Source: Metapseudomonas sp043392685 (GTDB lineage: Bacteria; Pseudomonadota; Gammaproteobacteria; Pseudomonadales; Pseudomonadaceae). From it: a DNA stretch of 64,000 bases. Location of the stretch: the NCBI GenBank assembly GCA_043392685.1, contig JBHZGM010000026.1; one strand, given 5' to 3'. Below the pieces are notes generated by a model, which was given only the letters and a program-made list of their open reading frames with translations, was not told the origin of the DNA and did not search any database. Shown in pieces: positions 54,014 through 64,000 of the stretch. The position numbers were made by a program, and so were the translations under genes. How positions within the stretch are numbered: position 1 is the first letter of the stretch; every line of letters starts with the position of its first letter.

Positions 54014-56554
54014 TTACAACGTACGCGCCACCTGGACCTTCTCGAAGACTTCGATCTTGTCGCCGACCTTGACGTCGTTGTAGCTCTTCACGCCGATACC
54101 GCACTCCATGCCGGCACGCACCTCGGACACGTCGTCCTTGAAGCGGCGCAGGGATTCCAGTTCGCCTTCGAAGATCACCACATCGTCGCGCAGTACGCGG
54201 ATCGGACGGTTGCGGTGTACCAGACCCTCGGTAACCATGCAGCCGGCGATCGCGCCGAACTTCGGCGAACGGAACACGTCGCGCACCTCGGCGATACCCA
54301 GGATGTTCTCCCGGACTTCGCTGCCCAGCATGCCGGACAGTGCTTTCTTAACGTCTTCGATGATGTCGTAGATGATGTTGTAGTAGCGCAGGTCCAGACC
54401 TTCTTGCTCGACGATCTTGCGCGCGCCGGCATCGGCACGCACGTTGAAGCCGAACAGCACAGCGTTGGACGCCAGCGCCAGGTTGGCGTCGCTCTCGGTG
54501 ATACCACCTACGCCGCCACCCACAACACGCACCTGGACTTCTTCGTTGCCGATCTCGGCCAGGGCACCCTGCAGCGCCTCGAGAGAACCACGCACATCGG
54601 ACTTGAGTACGATGTTGAGGGTCTTCTTCTCGTCCTGGCCCATGCTCTCGAAGATGTTCTCGAGCTTGGAGGACTGCTGGCGAGCCAGTTTGACTTCGCG
54701 GAACTTGCCCTGGCGGAACAGGGCGACTTCGCGGGCCTTCTTCTCGTCGGCAACCACGGTCAGGTCATCACCGGCGTCCGGCGTACCGTCCAGACCGAGG
54801 ATTTCGACCGGGATGGACGGGCCGGCTTCTTTCACCGGCTTGCCGTTCTCGTCGAGCATGGCGCGGACGCGGCCATAGTTGACGCCGCAGAGGACCATGT
54901 CGCCCTGACGCAGGGTACCGTCCTGAACCAGCACGGTAGCGACCGGGCCGCGGCCCTTGTCCAGACGGGACTCGACCACGACACCACGGCCGGGGGCCGA
55001 CGGGGTGGCGGTAAGTTCCAGAACTTCAGCCTGCAGCAGTACGGCTTCGAGCAGTTCGTCGACGCCGGTACCGACCTTGGCCGACACAGGTACGAACTGA
55101 GTATCGCCGCCCCACTCTTCCGGGATCACTTCCAGAGCGGCCAGGCCGTTCTTGATGTTGTCCGGGTTGGCTTCGGGCTTGTCCATCTTGTTGACCGCGA
55201 CCACGATCGGAACGCCAGCCGCTTTCGCGTGCTGCACGGCTTCCACGGTCTGCGGCATCACGCCGTCATCGGCCGCCACCACCAGGATGACGATGTCAGT
55301 GGCCTTGGCACCACGGGCACGCATGGCGGTAAACGCTGCGTGGCCGGGGGTGTCCAGGAAGGTCACCATGCCGCGATCGGTTTCCACGTGGTAGGCACCG
55401 ATGTGCTGGGTGATCCCACCCGCTTCACCGCTGGCCACCTTGGTACGGCGGATGTAGTCGAGCAGAGAGGTCTTGCCGTGGTCGACGTGACCCATCACGG
55501 TCACCACCGGCGCACGGGTCAGGGCCTCGCCTTCGAACTTCAGGGATTCGGCCAGTTGCTCTTCCAGGGCGTTCTCGTTGACCAGCTTGACCTTGTGGCC
55601 GAATTCTTCGGCGATCAGTTGGGCGGTCTCGCGATCGAGCACCTGATTGATGGTCACCGGAGTCCCCATCTTGAACATGAACTTGACGACTTCTGCACCC
55701 TTGACGGCCATCTGGGCGGCCAGTTCGGCCACGGTGATGGTCTCGCCAATGCTGACTTCACGCACGATAGGTCCTGTCGGGCTCTGGAACCCGTGCTGGT
55801 TACGTTTCTTCAGCTTGGACTTGCCGCCACGTCCACCACGACGACCGAAGGAATCGCTTTCCTCTTCGGTGCTGCGCGGAGCAACGCGGGGGGCCGGAGC
55901 CTTTTCTTTTTCCTTGAGCGAAGGACGGTGCTGCGCATGTTTACGGTCGCGGCGATCGTCTTCGTCGCGAGCGCGCTCAGGGCGACGCACTTCCTCTTTC
56001 TTGCGCTCGGCGCCAGCAGCGGCGGCACCAGCAGCCGGCGCGGCGGTGGCTGCGGCAGCAACAGGAGCGGCAGCGGCAGGCTCGACAGCCGGAGCGGCAT
56101 TGACCGAGGCGGCCTGGGCAGCTTCCTTGGCACGAGCTTCAGCTTCACGACGAGCGGCCTCTTCGGCGCGCTGACGGGCTTCTTCCTCGGCCTTCAGGCG
56201 AGCGGCTTCCTCCGCGGCGCGCTGCTCTTCGAGTTCGCGCTGGCGTTCAGCTTCGATCTCGTCAGGGCTGCGCTTGACGTAGGTCTTCTTCTTGCGCACT
56301 TCGACGTTGATGGTCTTGCTGCCTGCAACTCTCAACGTAGTAGTGGTCTTGCGCTGCAGGGTAATCTTGCGTGGCTCTTCCAGGCGCTCGCCGTGGCTGC
56401 TCTTGAGATGGGCCAGCAGGGCCTGCTTCTCATTGTCGGTCACAACCTGCTCGGCGCTGGTGTGCGGCAATCCCGCCTCGCGCATCTGCAGCAGCAGGCG
56501 CTCCACCGGTGTGTCGACCACCTGGGCCAGTTCTTTCACCGTGACTTGCGTCAT
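54014..56554 (-). CDS. infB: Translation initiation factor IF-2
   Basis: This 846-residue GTPase places fMet-tRNA on the 30S subunit. An IF2-N domain, a long Ala/Glu/Arg-rich helical linker (about residues 90-200) and the G domain with GHVDHGKTS, DTPGHAAF and NKMD are followed by the C-terminal domains that bind the initiator tRNA. Fittingly, tRNA-fMet is encoded at the head of this same cluster. It lies 26 bases after nusA. Confidence 0.97.
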   Translation of the reverse strand: MTQVTVKELAQVVDTPVERLLLQMREAGLPHTSAEQVVTDNEKQALLAHLKSSHGERLEEPRKITLQRKTTTTLRVAGSKTINVEVRKKKTYVKRSPDEIEAERQRELEEQRAAEEAARLKAEEEARQRAEEAARREAEARAKEAAQAASVNAAPAVEPAAAAPVAAAATAAPAAGAAAAGAERKKEEVRRPERARDEDDRRDRKHAQHRPSLKEKEKAPAPRVAPRSTEEESDSFGRRGGRGGKSKLKKRNQHGFQSPTGPIVREVSIGETITVAELAAQMAVKGAEVVKFMFKMGTPVTINQVLDRETAQLIAEEFGHKVKLVNENALEEQLAESLKFEGEALTRAPVVTVMGHVDHGKTSLLDYIRRTKVASGEAGGITQHIGAYHVETDRGMVTFLDTPGHAAFTAMRARGAKATDIVILVVAADDGVMPQTVEAVQHAKAAGVPIVVAVNKMDKPEANPDNIKNGLAALEVIPEEWGGDTQFVPVSAKVGTGVDELLEAVLLQAEVLELTATPSAPGRGVVVESRLDKGRGPVATVLVQDGTLRQGDMVLCGVNYGRVRAMLDENGKPVKEAGPSIPVEILGLDGTPDAGDDLTVVADEKKAREVALFRQGKFREVKLARQQSSKLENIFESMGQDEKKTLNIVLKSDVRGSLEALQGALAEIGNEEVQVRVVGGGVGGITESDANLALASNAVLFGFNVRADAGARKIVEQEGLDLRYYNIIYDIIEDVKKALSGMLGSEVRENILGIAEVRDVFRSPKFGAIAGCMVTEGLVHRNRPIRVLRDDVVIFEGELESLRRFKDDVSEVRAGMECGIGVKSYNDVKVGDKIEVFEKVQVARTL

Positions 56555-56580
56555 GCACTTCTCTCCTCAGGCCGCGATAC

Positions 56581-58062
56581 TTACTCGAACCAGTGGGCTC
56601 GGGCGGCCATGATCAGCTTGCCGGCACGCTCTTCGTCCATGCCGTCGATGTCGAGCAGGTCGTCAATCGACTGCTCGGCCAGGTCTTCGCGGTTAATAAC
56701 GCCACGTACGGCGAGTTCAACAGCCAGATCCTTGTCCATGCCTTCCAGGGAAAGCAGGTCCTCGGCAGGCTGGGCATCCGCCAGCTTCTCTTCGGTCGCG
56801 ATGGCCTTGGTCAGCAGGCGGTCCTTCGCACGCGCACGCAGCTCGTTGACGATGTCCTCGTCGAAGCCGTCGATGCTGAGCATTTCTTCCATGGGTACGT
56901 AGGCGATTTCTTCCAGGCTGGTGAAACCTTCCTCCACCAGTACCTGAGCCAGCTCTTCGTCCACTTCCAGTTCTTCGACGAAGGCACGCAGGATGTCGCC
57001 GGTTTCGGCTTGCTGCTTGGCCTGGATGTCCGCTTCGGTCATCACGTTCAGGGTCCAGCCGGTAAGCTGGCTGGCCAGGCGCACGTTCTGGCCGCCACGA
57101 CCAATGGCCTGGGCCAGGTTGTCTTCGGCAACGGCGATGTCCATTGCATGGGCATCTTCGTCGACGATGATCGCCACCACTTCGGCCGGAGCCATGGCGT
57201 TGATCACGAACTGCGCCGGGTTGTCGTCCCACAGGACGATATCGACGCGCTCGCCGCCCAGTTCGCCGGATACGGCCTGGACGCGGGAACCGCGCATGCC
57301 GATGCAGGCGCCCTGCGGGTCGATACGCTTGTCCTTGGAGCGCACTGCGATCTTGGCGCGGGAACCCGGGTCACGGGAGGCGGCCATCACTTCGATCAGC
57401 TCTTCGGCGATTTCCGGCACTTCGATGCGGAACAGTTCGATCAGCATCTGCGGCGCGGTGCGCGACAAGATCAGCTGCGGGCCACGGTTCTCGGTGCGGA
57501 TTTCCTTCAGCAGGGCACGCACGCGGGCGCCGACGCGGAAAGTCTCGCGCGGAATGATGTCCTCGCGGGCCAGCAGTGCTTCGGCATTGTTGCCGAGGTC
57601 GACGATCACGTTATCGCGGGTGACCTTCTTCACAGTGCCGGAGATGATGTCGCCCAGCTTCTCGCGGTAGGCCTCGACAACCTGCGCACGCTCGGCTTCG
57701 CGCACTTTCTGCACGATGACCTGCTTGGCGGTCTGGGCTGCAATGCGGCCGAACTCGATGGACTCGATCTTCTCTTCGATGATGTCGCCGATCTTGGCTT
57801 TCTCATCGCGTTCCTGGGCCTGATCCAGGGTCAGCTGGATAGCCGGATCCTCGAAATCAGCTTCCTCGACAACAGTCCAGCGACGGAAGGTGTCGTAATT
57901 ACCGCTTTGACGATTGATCGACACACGCAGGTCGACCTCGTCCTCGTAACGCTTCTTGGTAGCAGTGGCCAGCGCCAGCTCCAGCGCCTCGAAAATCACG
58001 CCGGCCGGTACACCTTTTTCGTTGGATACCGACTCAACAACCAGCAGTACTTCTTTGCTCAT
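56581..58062 (-). CDS. nusA: Transcription termination/antitermination factor NusA
   Basis: This 493-residue protein has an N-terminal RNA polymerase-binding domain, S1 (GDIISGTVKKVTRDNVIVDLG), KH1 and KH2 (GACIGMRGSRVQAVSGELGGERVD; AIGRGGQNVRLASQLTGW) and two acidic C-terminal repeats. It acts in pausing, termination and boxA-dependent rRNA antitermination. I use ATG 58062 (MSKEVLLV); upstream in-frame starts add unrelated residues. Confidence 0.97.
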   Translation of the reverse strand: MSKEVLLVVESVSNEKGVPAGVIFEALELALATATKKRYEDEVDLRVSINRQSGNYDTFRRWTVVEEADFEDPAIQLTLDQAQERDEKAKIGDIIEEKIESIEFGRIAAQTAKQVIVQKVREAERAQVVEAYREKLGDIISGTVKKVTRDNVIVDLGNNAEALLAREDIIPRETFRVGARVRALLKEIRTENRGPQLILSRTAPQMLIELFRIEVPEIAEELIEVMAASRDPGSRAKIAVRSKDKRIDPQGACIGMRGSRVQAVSGELGGERVDIVLWDDNPAQFVINAMAPAEVVAIIVDEDAHAMDIAVAEDNLAQAIGRGGQNVRLASQLTGWTLNVMTEADIQAKQQAETGDILRAFVEELEVDEELAQVLVEEGFTSLEEIAYVPMEEMLSIDGFDEDIVNELRARAKDRLLTKAIATEEKLADAQPAEDLLSLEGMDKDLAVELAVRGVINREDLAEQSIDDLLDIDGMDEERAGKLIMAARAHWFE

Positions 58063-58109
58063 CGTACGCCTCGCCTTTCGCAATCCATTGGATCCGCGGG
58101 ATCCGCGTC

Positions 58110-58568
58110 TCAGTCAAAACGGGGAATGATGTTGGCCTTGTCGATCAGTTCGATCGGCAGGAGGAACTCGCGGTCTTCGATGAGAACCACCACGTCCTGC
58201 TCCTCCACCCCGCGGAGAAGCCCCTGGAAATTGCGTCGTCCCTCGAAGGGCGAACGCAGCTTGATCTTGACCAGCTCACCGGCGTGGGCCGCGAACTGTT
58301 CAAGGGTGAACAGCGGACGATCCATGCCTGGCGACGATACTTCGAGGGTGTATTCGCTGCTGATCGGGTCCTCGACATCGAGCACACCGCTGATCTGACG
58401 GCTGACTTTCTCGCAGTCGTCAATCAGGATGCCGTTTTCGTGATCGATGTAGATCCGCAGCAGCGAATGCCGCCCTTGGGACAGAAACTCGATGCCCCAG
58501 CACTGATAACCGAGCGCTTCGACTACCGGGGCCAACAAGGCCTGCAACTGTTCTAGCTTGCTCGACAC
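58110..58568 (-). CDS. rimP: Ribosome maturation factor RimP
   Basis: This 152-residue 30S assembly factor has LLAPVVEALGYQCWGIEFLSQGRHSLLRIYID and the conserved YTLEVSSPGMDRPL. The start is GTG 58568 with AGAGGCGATCAG upstream. It leads the rimP-nusA-infB-rbfA-truB set, yet two terminator-like hairpins lie upstream, so read-through or a promoter in the 58619-58666 interval is needed. Confidence 0.95.
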   Translation of the reverse strand: MSSKLEQLQALLAPVVEALGYQCWGIEFLSQGRHSLLRIYIDHENGILIDDCEKVSRQISGVLDVEDPISSEYTLEVSSPGMDRPLFTLEQFAAHAGELVKIKLRSPFEGRRNFQGLLRGVEEQDVVVLIEDREFLLPIELIDKANIIPRFD

Positions 58569-58596
58569 CTGATCGCCTCTCGCATGCTGTGCAAAT

Positions 58597-58618
58597 AAAA
58601 AATGGGCGAAACGCCCAT
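58597..58618 (-). terminator. Terminator-like hairpin just before rimP
   Basis: On the minus strand ATGGGCG (58618-58612) pairs with CGCCCAT (58608-58602) around three bases and is followed by TTTTTTATTT. It lies about 30 bases before the rimP start, an attenuator-like position. Confidence 0.7.
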
Positions 58619-58666
58619 CCCTTCAAACCACCTGATCATTGATCGGAGGCCAACTGTCCAGCTAGC

Positions 58667-58690
58667 AAAAAGCCCCTAAAAAGGGGCTTC
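58667..58690 (-). terminator. Terminator after tRNA-fMet
   Basis: On the minus strand AGCCCC (58688-58683) pairs with GGGGCT (58676-58671) around a six-base loop and is followed by TTTT. It lies within ten bases of the tRNA 3' end. Confidence 0.85.
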
Positions 58691-58698
58691 GCGACTAC

Positions 58699-58775
<77 letters not shown>

Positions 58776-58791
58776 TCAAAGCTGGTGCGAG

Positions 58792-58820
58792 ATTATACGG
58801 CCAGCACCTTGCATGGTCAA
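58792..58820 (-). promoter_or_regulatory. Promoter of tRNA-fMet
   Basis: On the minus strand TTGACC (58815-58820), a 17-base spacer and a perfect TATAAT (58792-58797) lie 16 bases before the tRNA 5' end. It gives this tRNA independent transcription from the upstream secG-tRNA-Leu unit. Confidence 0.85.
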
Positions 58821-58840
58821 CCGAACATCCCGCGAAGAAG

Positions 58841-58861
58841 AAAGCCCGCATCTCTGCGGGC
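58841..58861 (-). terminator. Terminator after tRNA-Leu
   Basis: On the minus strand GCCCGCA (58861-58855) pairs with TGCGGGC (58850-58844) around a four-base loop and is followed by TTTCTTCTT. It ends the tpiA-secG-tRNA-Leu transcript. Confidence 0.8.
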
Positions 58862-58872
58862 CTCTCTTTATA

Positions 58873-58958
58873 TGGTACCGAGGAGGGGACTCGAACCCCT
58901 ACAGCCTATGGCCACTACCACCTCAAGGTAGCGTGTCTACCAATTCCACCACCTCGGC
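58873..58958 (-). tRNA. tRNA-Leu (GAG)
   Basis: This 86-base tRNA has an encoded CCA, a long variable arm (about GTGGCCATAGGCTGT) typical of leucine tRNAs, and anticodon GAG in the loop TTGAGGT. It begins ten bases after the secG stop, so it must be processed from the secG message. E. coli has the same arrangement (secG-leuU-metY). Confidence 0.95.
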
Positions 58959-58968
58959 AAAACTTGCC

Positions 58969-59352
58969 TTACTTCTGCTCCGGAGCCTGAGGCACATCAC
59001 CCGACTGGGTAGCTGGCTTCTGCTCCTCAAGCACCGGCACATCGTCAGCTGCCGGCTTGGCGGGTTGAACTTCGAGAGCTGCCGGATCCGGCAGACCTAC
59101 GTTGCTCAGCGCCTCAGCCTTTTCCTTAGCGAAGAACGCTAAGCCCAGGCTGGTAATGAAAAAAACCGCGGCGAGTATAGCAGTAAAGCGACTCAAAAAG
59201 GTAGCAGAACCTTGGCTTCCGAAAACGGTTGCCGAAGCACCAGCACCAAACGAGGCACCAGCATCTGCACCCTTGCCCTGCTGAACCAGCACCAGACCTA
59301 CAACGCCCAGAGCGACCAGCAAGTGCACCACAATAACGACAGTTTCCAGCAT
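58969..59352 (-). CDS. secG: SecG, preprotein translocase subunit
   Basis: This 127-residue protein has two membrane helices (ETVVIVVHLLVALGVVGLVLVQ and FTAILAAVFFITSLGLAFF) flanking the conserved cytoplasmic GKGADAGASFGAGASATVFGSQGS. It aids SecYE-mediated export. The Pro/Ala/Glu-rich tail is longer than in the shortest homologues. It starts at ATG 59352 (MLETVV), four bases after the tpiA stop. Confidence 0.95.
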   Translation of the reverse strand: MLETVVIVVHLLVALGVVGLVLVQQGKGADAGASFGAGASATVFGSQGSATFLSRFTAILAAVFFITSLGLAFFAKEKAEALSNVGLPDPAALEVQPAKPAADDVPVLEEQKPATQSGDVPQAPEQK

Positions 59353-59356
59353 CTCG

Positions 59357-60112
59357 TCAGCTTCCTGCGGCGCGACAGATCGCACCGAACTCATCCGCAT
59401 TCAGGGAGGCACCACCAACAAGCCCCCCATCGATATCCGGCATACCGAACAGATCGGCCGCACTGGCCGCCTTCACACTGCCGCCATACAGAATCCGTAC
59501 ACCGCGAGCAACTTCGGCGTTCTCCGCCGACAGCTGCGAGCGAATCGCTGCATGGACCTCTTGCGCCTGCTGCGGCGAGGCCGTAAGCCCCGTACCTATC
59601 GCCCAAACCGGCTCATAGGCGATTACCGCTCGCGCAAACGCGCCCACACCAAGCTCTTCGATCACGCTACCCAGCTGACGCCCAACAACCTCAAGCGTCT
59701 TGCCGGCTTCGCGCTGCTCCCGGGTCTCTCCGACACAAAGCACCGGAACCAGACCACAGGATTGAGCAGCAGCGAACTTGCGACTCACGACTTCGTCGCT
59801 TTCGCCTAGAATCAGGCGACGCTCCGAATGACCAACCAGAACCAGGTTGCAACCTGCGTCTGCCAACTGGCTTGCCGCGATCTCTCCGGTGAGGGCTCCC
59901 TGCACCGGCTCCACCGCACAATTCTGCGCACCTACGACAATCGACTTGCCGTCCAGACCTTGAATGACCTGATTGATGTACAGACAGGACGGCATCACCG
60001 CAACCTCGACGCCAGCAGGCAACGCCAATTGGCGCAAGCCTTTGATCAGCTCTGCAACGCTGGCGCGGGTACCGTGCATTTTCCAGTTACCGGCTACCAG
60101 AGGTCGGCGCAT
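59357..60112 (-). CDS. tpiA: Triose-phosphate isomerase
   Basis: This 251-residue barrel enzyme interconverts dihydroxyacetone phosphate and glyceraldehyde 3-phosphate. Catalytic residues are visible: Lys in GNWKMHG, His in VGHSERR and Glu in AYEPVWAIGTG. It is encoded between glmM and secG with short gaps, as is usual in Pseudomonas. Confidence 0.96.
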   Translation of the reverse strand: MRRPLVAGNWKMHGTRASVAELIKGLRQLALPAGVEVAVMPSCLYINQVIQGLDGKSIVVGAQNCAVEPVQGALTGEIAASQLADAGCNLVLVGHSERRLILGESDEVVSRKFAAAQSCGLVPVLCVGETREQREAGKTLEVVGRQLGSVIEELGVGAFARAVIAYEPVWAIGTGLTASPQQAQEVHAAIRSQLSAENAEVARGVRILYGGSVKAASAADLFGMPDIDGGLVGGASLNADEFGAICRAAGS

Positions 60113-60177
60113 GCTTTATCTCGTCGATCAAAGTGGGCGCAGATATTACCCAAGAGATTTCCAACTAGCAAGAGAAA

Positions 60178-61518
60178 TCAAGCACATACCTCAGTCACGA
60201 CATTCGCCAGCTCTTCGGCATAACCGCGCACCAGCTTCTCATCGTCGCCTTCGACCATCACTCGCACAAGCGGCTCGGTGCCGGACTTGCGCAGCAGGAC
60301 GCGACCGCGGCCGGCCATCTGGTCAGTGACACGAGCGCATGCATCCTGAACCGCCGGATGCTTGACCGGGTCTACACCGTTGCCGGCAAAGCGCACGTTG
60401 ATCAGGACCTGCGGGCATTTGCGCATGCCCTGACGTGCTTCTGCCAGCGACTGACCACTGCGTTGCAGTGAGAGCAATACCTGCAGGGCGGAGATGATGG
60501 CATCGCCGGTGGTAGTGAAGTGACTGCAAACGATATGGCCGGAATTTTCGCCACCCAGGATCCAACCGTTGGACTGAAGCTCGCTCATCACATAGCGGTC
60601 ACCGACCTTTGCACGAATGAACGGAATGCCGAGGTCCTTCAGCGCCAGCTCCATGCCGAGATTGCTCATCAGGGTACCGACTACCCCACCCTGCAGCTTG
60701 CCGCGGCCATGCAGATCACGAGCAATCAGATAGATCAGCTCGTCGCCATCGACCACGGTGCCGGTGTGATCGACCATCAGCACACGGTCACCGTCGCCGT
60801 CGAATGCGATACCGATGTCGGCATGCTGTTCGACCACTGCAGCCTGCAGCATGGCCATATGTGTCGAACCGCAATCATCGTTGATGTTGAGACCATTGGG
60901 CTGGCTCGCCAGCACATGCACCTGGGCGCCCAGCTCACGAAACACACTGGGAGCGACCTTGTAGGTGGCGCCATGGGCGCAGTCGATTACCAGCTTGAGA
61001 CCGGCAAAGTCGGTACTGATGGGAGTGGTGCTCTTGCAGAACTCGATGTAACGGCCCGCAGCATCGTTGATGCGGGTTACCTTGCCCAGCTGCTCCGACT
61101 CCACCACGGTCATCGGCTGGTCAAGCAGCTCTTCGATCATCAGCTCCACTTCATCCGAGAGCTTGGTGCCCTTGCCGGAGAAGAACTTGATGCCGTTGTC
61201 ATGGTGCGGGTTGTGCGAAGCGCTGATGACAATGCCGGCATCGGCAAGGAATGTACGGGTGAGGTAGGCGATGGCCGGGGTCGGCATGGGGCCGAGCAGC
61301 ATCACGTCGGCACCGGCAGCCAGAAGGCCGGCTTCGAGGGCGGACTCGAACATGTATCCGGAGATACGGGTGTCCTTGCCGATCAGGATGCGGCTCTTGC
61401 CCTGCTTGCGGAACGCCATGCCGGCGGCCCAGCCGAGCTTGAGCATGAAATCCGGAGTAATCGGGAACTGCCCGACCCGCCCGCGAATACCGTCGGTGCC
61501 AAAATACTTTCTGCTCAT
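60178..61518 (-). CDS. glmM: Phosphoglucosamine mutase
   Basis: This 446-residue enzyme converts glucosamine 6-phosphate to glucosamine 1-phosphate for peptidoglycan and LPS. The phosphoserine loop is VISASHNPHHDNGIKFF, the metal site is AFDGDGDRVLMVD and the sugar loop is GGENSGH. It starts with the family-typical MSRKYFGTDGIRG. folP lies 17 bases upstream, so the two are in one operon. Confidence 0.97.
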   Translation of the reverse strand: MSRKYFGTDGIRGRVGQFPITPDFMLKLGWAAGMAFRKQGKSRILIGKDTRISGYMFESALEAGLLAAGADVMLLGPMPTPAIAYLTRTFLADAGIVISASHNPHHDNGIKFFSGKGTKLSDEVELMIEELLDQPMTVVESEQLGKVTRINDAAGRYIEFCKSTTPISTDFAGLKLVIDCAHGATYKVAPSVFRELGAQVHVLASQPNGLNINDDCGSTHMAMLQAAVVEQHADIGIAFDGDGDRVLMVDHTGTVVDGDELIYLIARDLHGRGKLQGGVVGTLMSNLGMELALKDLGIPFIRAKVGDRYVMSELQSNGWILGGENSGHIVCSHFTTTGDAIISALQVLLSLQRSGQSLAEARQGMRKCPQVLINVRFAGNGVDPVKHPAVQDACARVTDQMAGRGRVLLRKSGTEPLVRVMVEGDDEKLVRGYAEELANVVTEVCA

Positions 61519-61535
61519 GGGGTGCTCCGTGTTCT

Positions 61536-62387
61536 TTATTCCGCTGCTTGCACCGCAGCGATCATGCGTACCGCGTCCACGGTTTCCGCGACATCGTGTA
61601 CGCGCAGGATGCAGGCCCCCTTGGCCACCGCGAGGGCTGCCAGGGCGAGACTGCCGGACAGGCGTTGATGGACTTCCCGTCCCAACGCCTGGCCAATCAT
61701 GCTTTTTCGTGAAACGCCGACCAACAGGGGGCGCCCCAACTGGTGCAGCGCTTCCATATGCTTGAACAGGCTGAGGTTGTGCGCCAGGGTCTTGGCAAAG
61801 CCGAAGCCCGGATCGAGCACGACACGATCTTCCGCAATCCCGGCCGCCAGACAGGCCTGCGTGCGTTCGGAGAGAAACTCCCCGACTTCACGCACGACGT
61901 CCTGGTAGCGCGGGTCCTGCTGCATATTGCCCGGCTCACCGAGCATGTGCATCAGGCACACTGCCAGGCCGGTATCGGCCGCGGCATCCAGGGCCCCATC
62001 ACGACGCAGCGCGCGCACATCGTTGATCATCCCGGCGCCCAGGCGCGCACCTTCGCGCATCACGGCAGGCGTGGATGTATCCAGGGAAATCACCACATCC
62101 AGCTCACGGGCGATGGCCTCGACCACCGGAGCGACGCGTTCGAGCTCTTCGGTCGGAGATACCGGACGGGCGCCCGGCCGGGTCGATTCGCCACCGACGT
62201 CGATCAGGGTCGCGCCAGCGGCCACCATCTCGGCGGCATGGCGCAATGCCGCGTCGCGTGCATTGAAGCAGCCGCCATCGGAGAAGGAATCAGGGGTGAC
62301 GTTGAGGATGCCCATGACATGAGGCTGGGCCAAATCAAGAACCCGGTTGCCGCAAGGCAACCGGGTCGGGTACTGCACTGACTTCAT
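61536..62387 (-). CDS. folP: Dihydropteroate synthase
   Basis: This 283-residue enzyme joins p-aminobenzoate to the pterin made by FolK and is the target of sulfonamides. Motifs are MGILNVTPDSFSDGG, GATLIDVGGESTRPGA and LVGVSRKSMIG. It starts at 62387, nine bases after the ftsH stop, with no clear ribosome binding site. A perfect 11-base hairpin lies inside the first codons (62341-62366). Confidence 0.95.
   Translation of the reverse strand: MKSVQYPTRLPCGNRVLDLAQPHVMGILNVTPDSFSDGGCFNARDAALRHAAEMVAAGATLIDVGGESTRPGARPVSPTEELERVAPVVEAIARELDVVISLDTSTPAVMREGARLGAGMINDVRALRRDGALDAAADTGLAVCLMHMLGEPGNMQQDPRYQDVVREVGEFLSERTQACLAAGIAEDRVVLDPGFGFAKTLAHNLSLFKHMEALHQLGRPLLVGVSRKSMIGQALGREVHQRLSGSLALAALAVAKGACILRVHDVAETVDAVRMIAAVQAAE
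62341..62366 (-). other. Strong hairpin inside the folP 5' coding region
   Basis: ACCCGGTTGCC (62341-62351) pairs perfectly with GGCAACCGGGT (62356-62366) around a four-base loop. It lies about 30 bases past the ftsH stop and covers roughly codons 8-16 of folP. It could slow folP translation or act as a stability element for the ftsH message. Confidence 0.5.
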
Positions 62388-62396
62388 CTACGGCCC

Positions 62397-64000
<1,604 letters not shown>

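Noticed and set aside
54215..56902. 895-codon plus-strand frame opposite infB and the end of nusA
   Set aside because: It spans two conserved minus-strand genes and encodes no known domain.

Overview
The window is ordinary high-GC Pseudomonas core chromosome. The evidence is the conserved order pssA-ilvC-ilvIH ... mrcB ... prrF-phu ... dksA-gluQ-cbrAB-crcZ-pcnB-folK-panBCD-pgi-acsA ... pnp-rpsO-truB-rbfA-infB-nusA-rimP-tRNA-tRNA-secG-tpiA-glmM-folP-ftsH, together with Pseudomonas-specific RNAs (PrrF, CrcZ) and proteins (CbrA/B/X, the Phu system). I saw no phage, integrase, insertion sequence, CRISPR array or defence island. Species cannot be named from the sequence alone. Several details point away from a straight copy of P. 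aeruginosa: an ilvY between ilvC and ilvIH, a single prrF, and a tonB inside the phu operon.

Layout. 1-337: three tandem promoters and a boxA pointing left out of the window, almost certainly the leader of an rRNA operon. 338-2844: msrQ-msrP (periplasmic methionine sulfoxide repair) and pssA (phospholipid synthesis). 2988-7280: branched-chain amino acid synthesis (ilvC, divergent ilvY, ilvIH with a long leader). 7688-14730: envelope and hypothetical genes, PBP1b, a kinase/ATPase fusion, a TfoX C-terminal-type protein and a cyclic-nucleotide-binding protein. 14837-23025: iron and heme block with Fur boxes, PrrF sRNA, phuW/V/U/T/S, tonB and the divergent receptor phuR. 23111-26894: Rieske protein, sfsA, an aminotransferase, dksA and gluQ. 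26955-32202: the carbon-control module cbrX-cbrA-cbrB-crcZ with a CbrB-type inverted repeat and a sigma-54 promoter. 32203-40286: pcnB, folK, panB/C/D, pgi, acsA. 40349-49858: less characterised genes, including an MpaB-family protein, an rRNA methyltransferase-like protein, a DUF748 protein, three tandem DUF2845 paralogues, a rhomboid protease, a BON protein and a zinc-ribbon/TPR membrane protein. 49948-64000: the leftward translation and housekeeping cluster from pnp back to the 3' part of ftsH, including tRNA-fMet and tRNA-Leu(GAG).

How parts work together. CbrA/CbrB would activate crcZ; CrcZ titrates Hfq/Crc from CA-rich messages, and the acsA leader in this same window carries such a CA motif next to its ribosome binding site. 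Iron starvation would release Fur from both the prrF promoter and the phuR/tonB-phu intergenic region, coupling iron sparing to heme import. The rRNA-type promoters share a GC-rich discriminator, typical of DksA/ppGpp control, and dksA itself lies in the window.

The most interesting items for a second look are the single-copy prrF with a phu-linked tonB, cbrX overlapping cbrA, the six CA motifs of CrcZ (three of them the same 13-mer) with an acsA target motif, the long ilvI leader with a possible leader peptide, the heptad-built hairpins in the rpsO-pnp and infB-rbfA gaps, the tandem DUF2845 triplet and a possibly leaderless mrcB.
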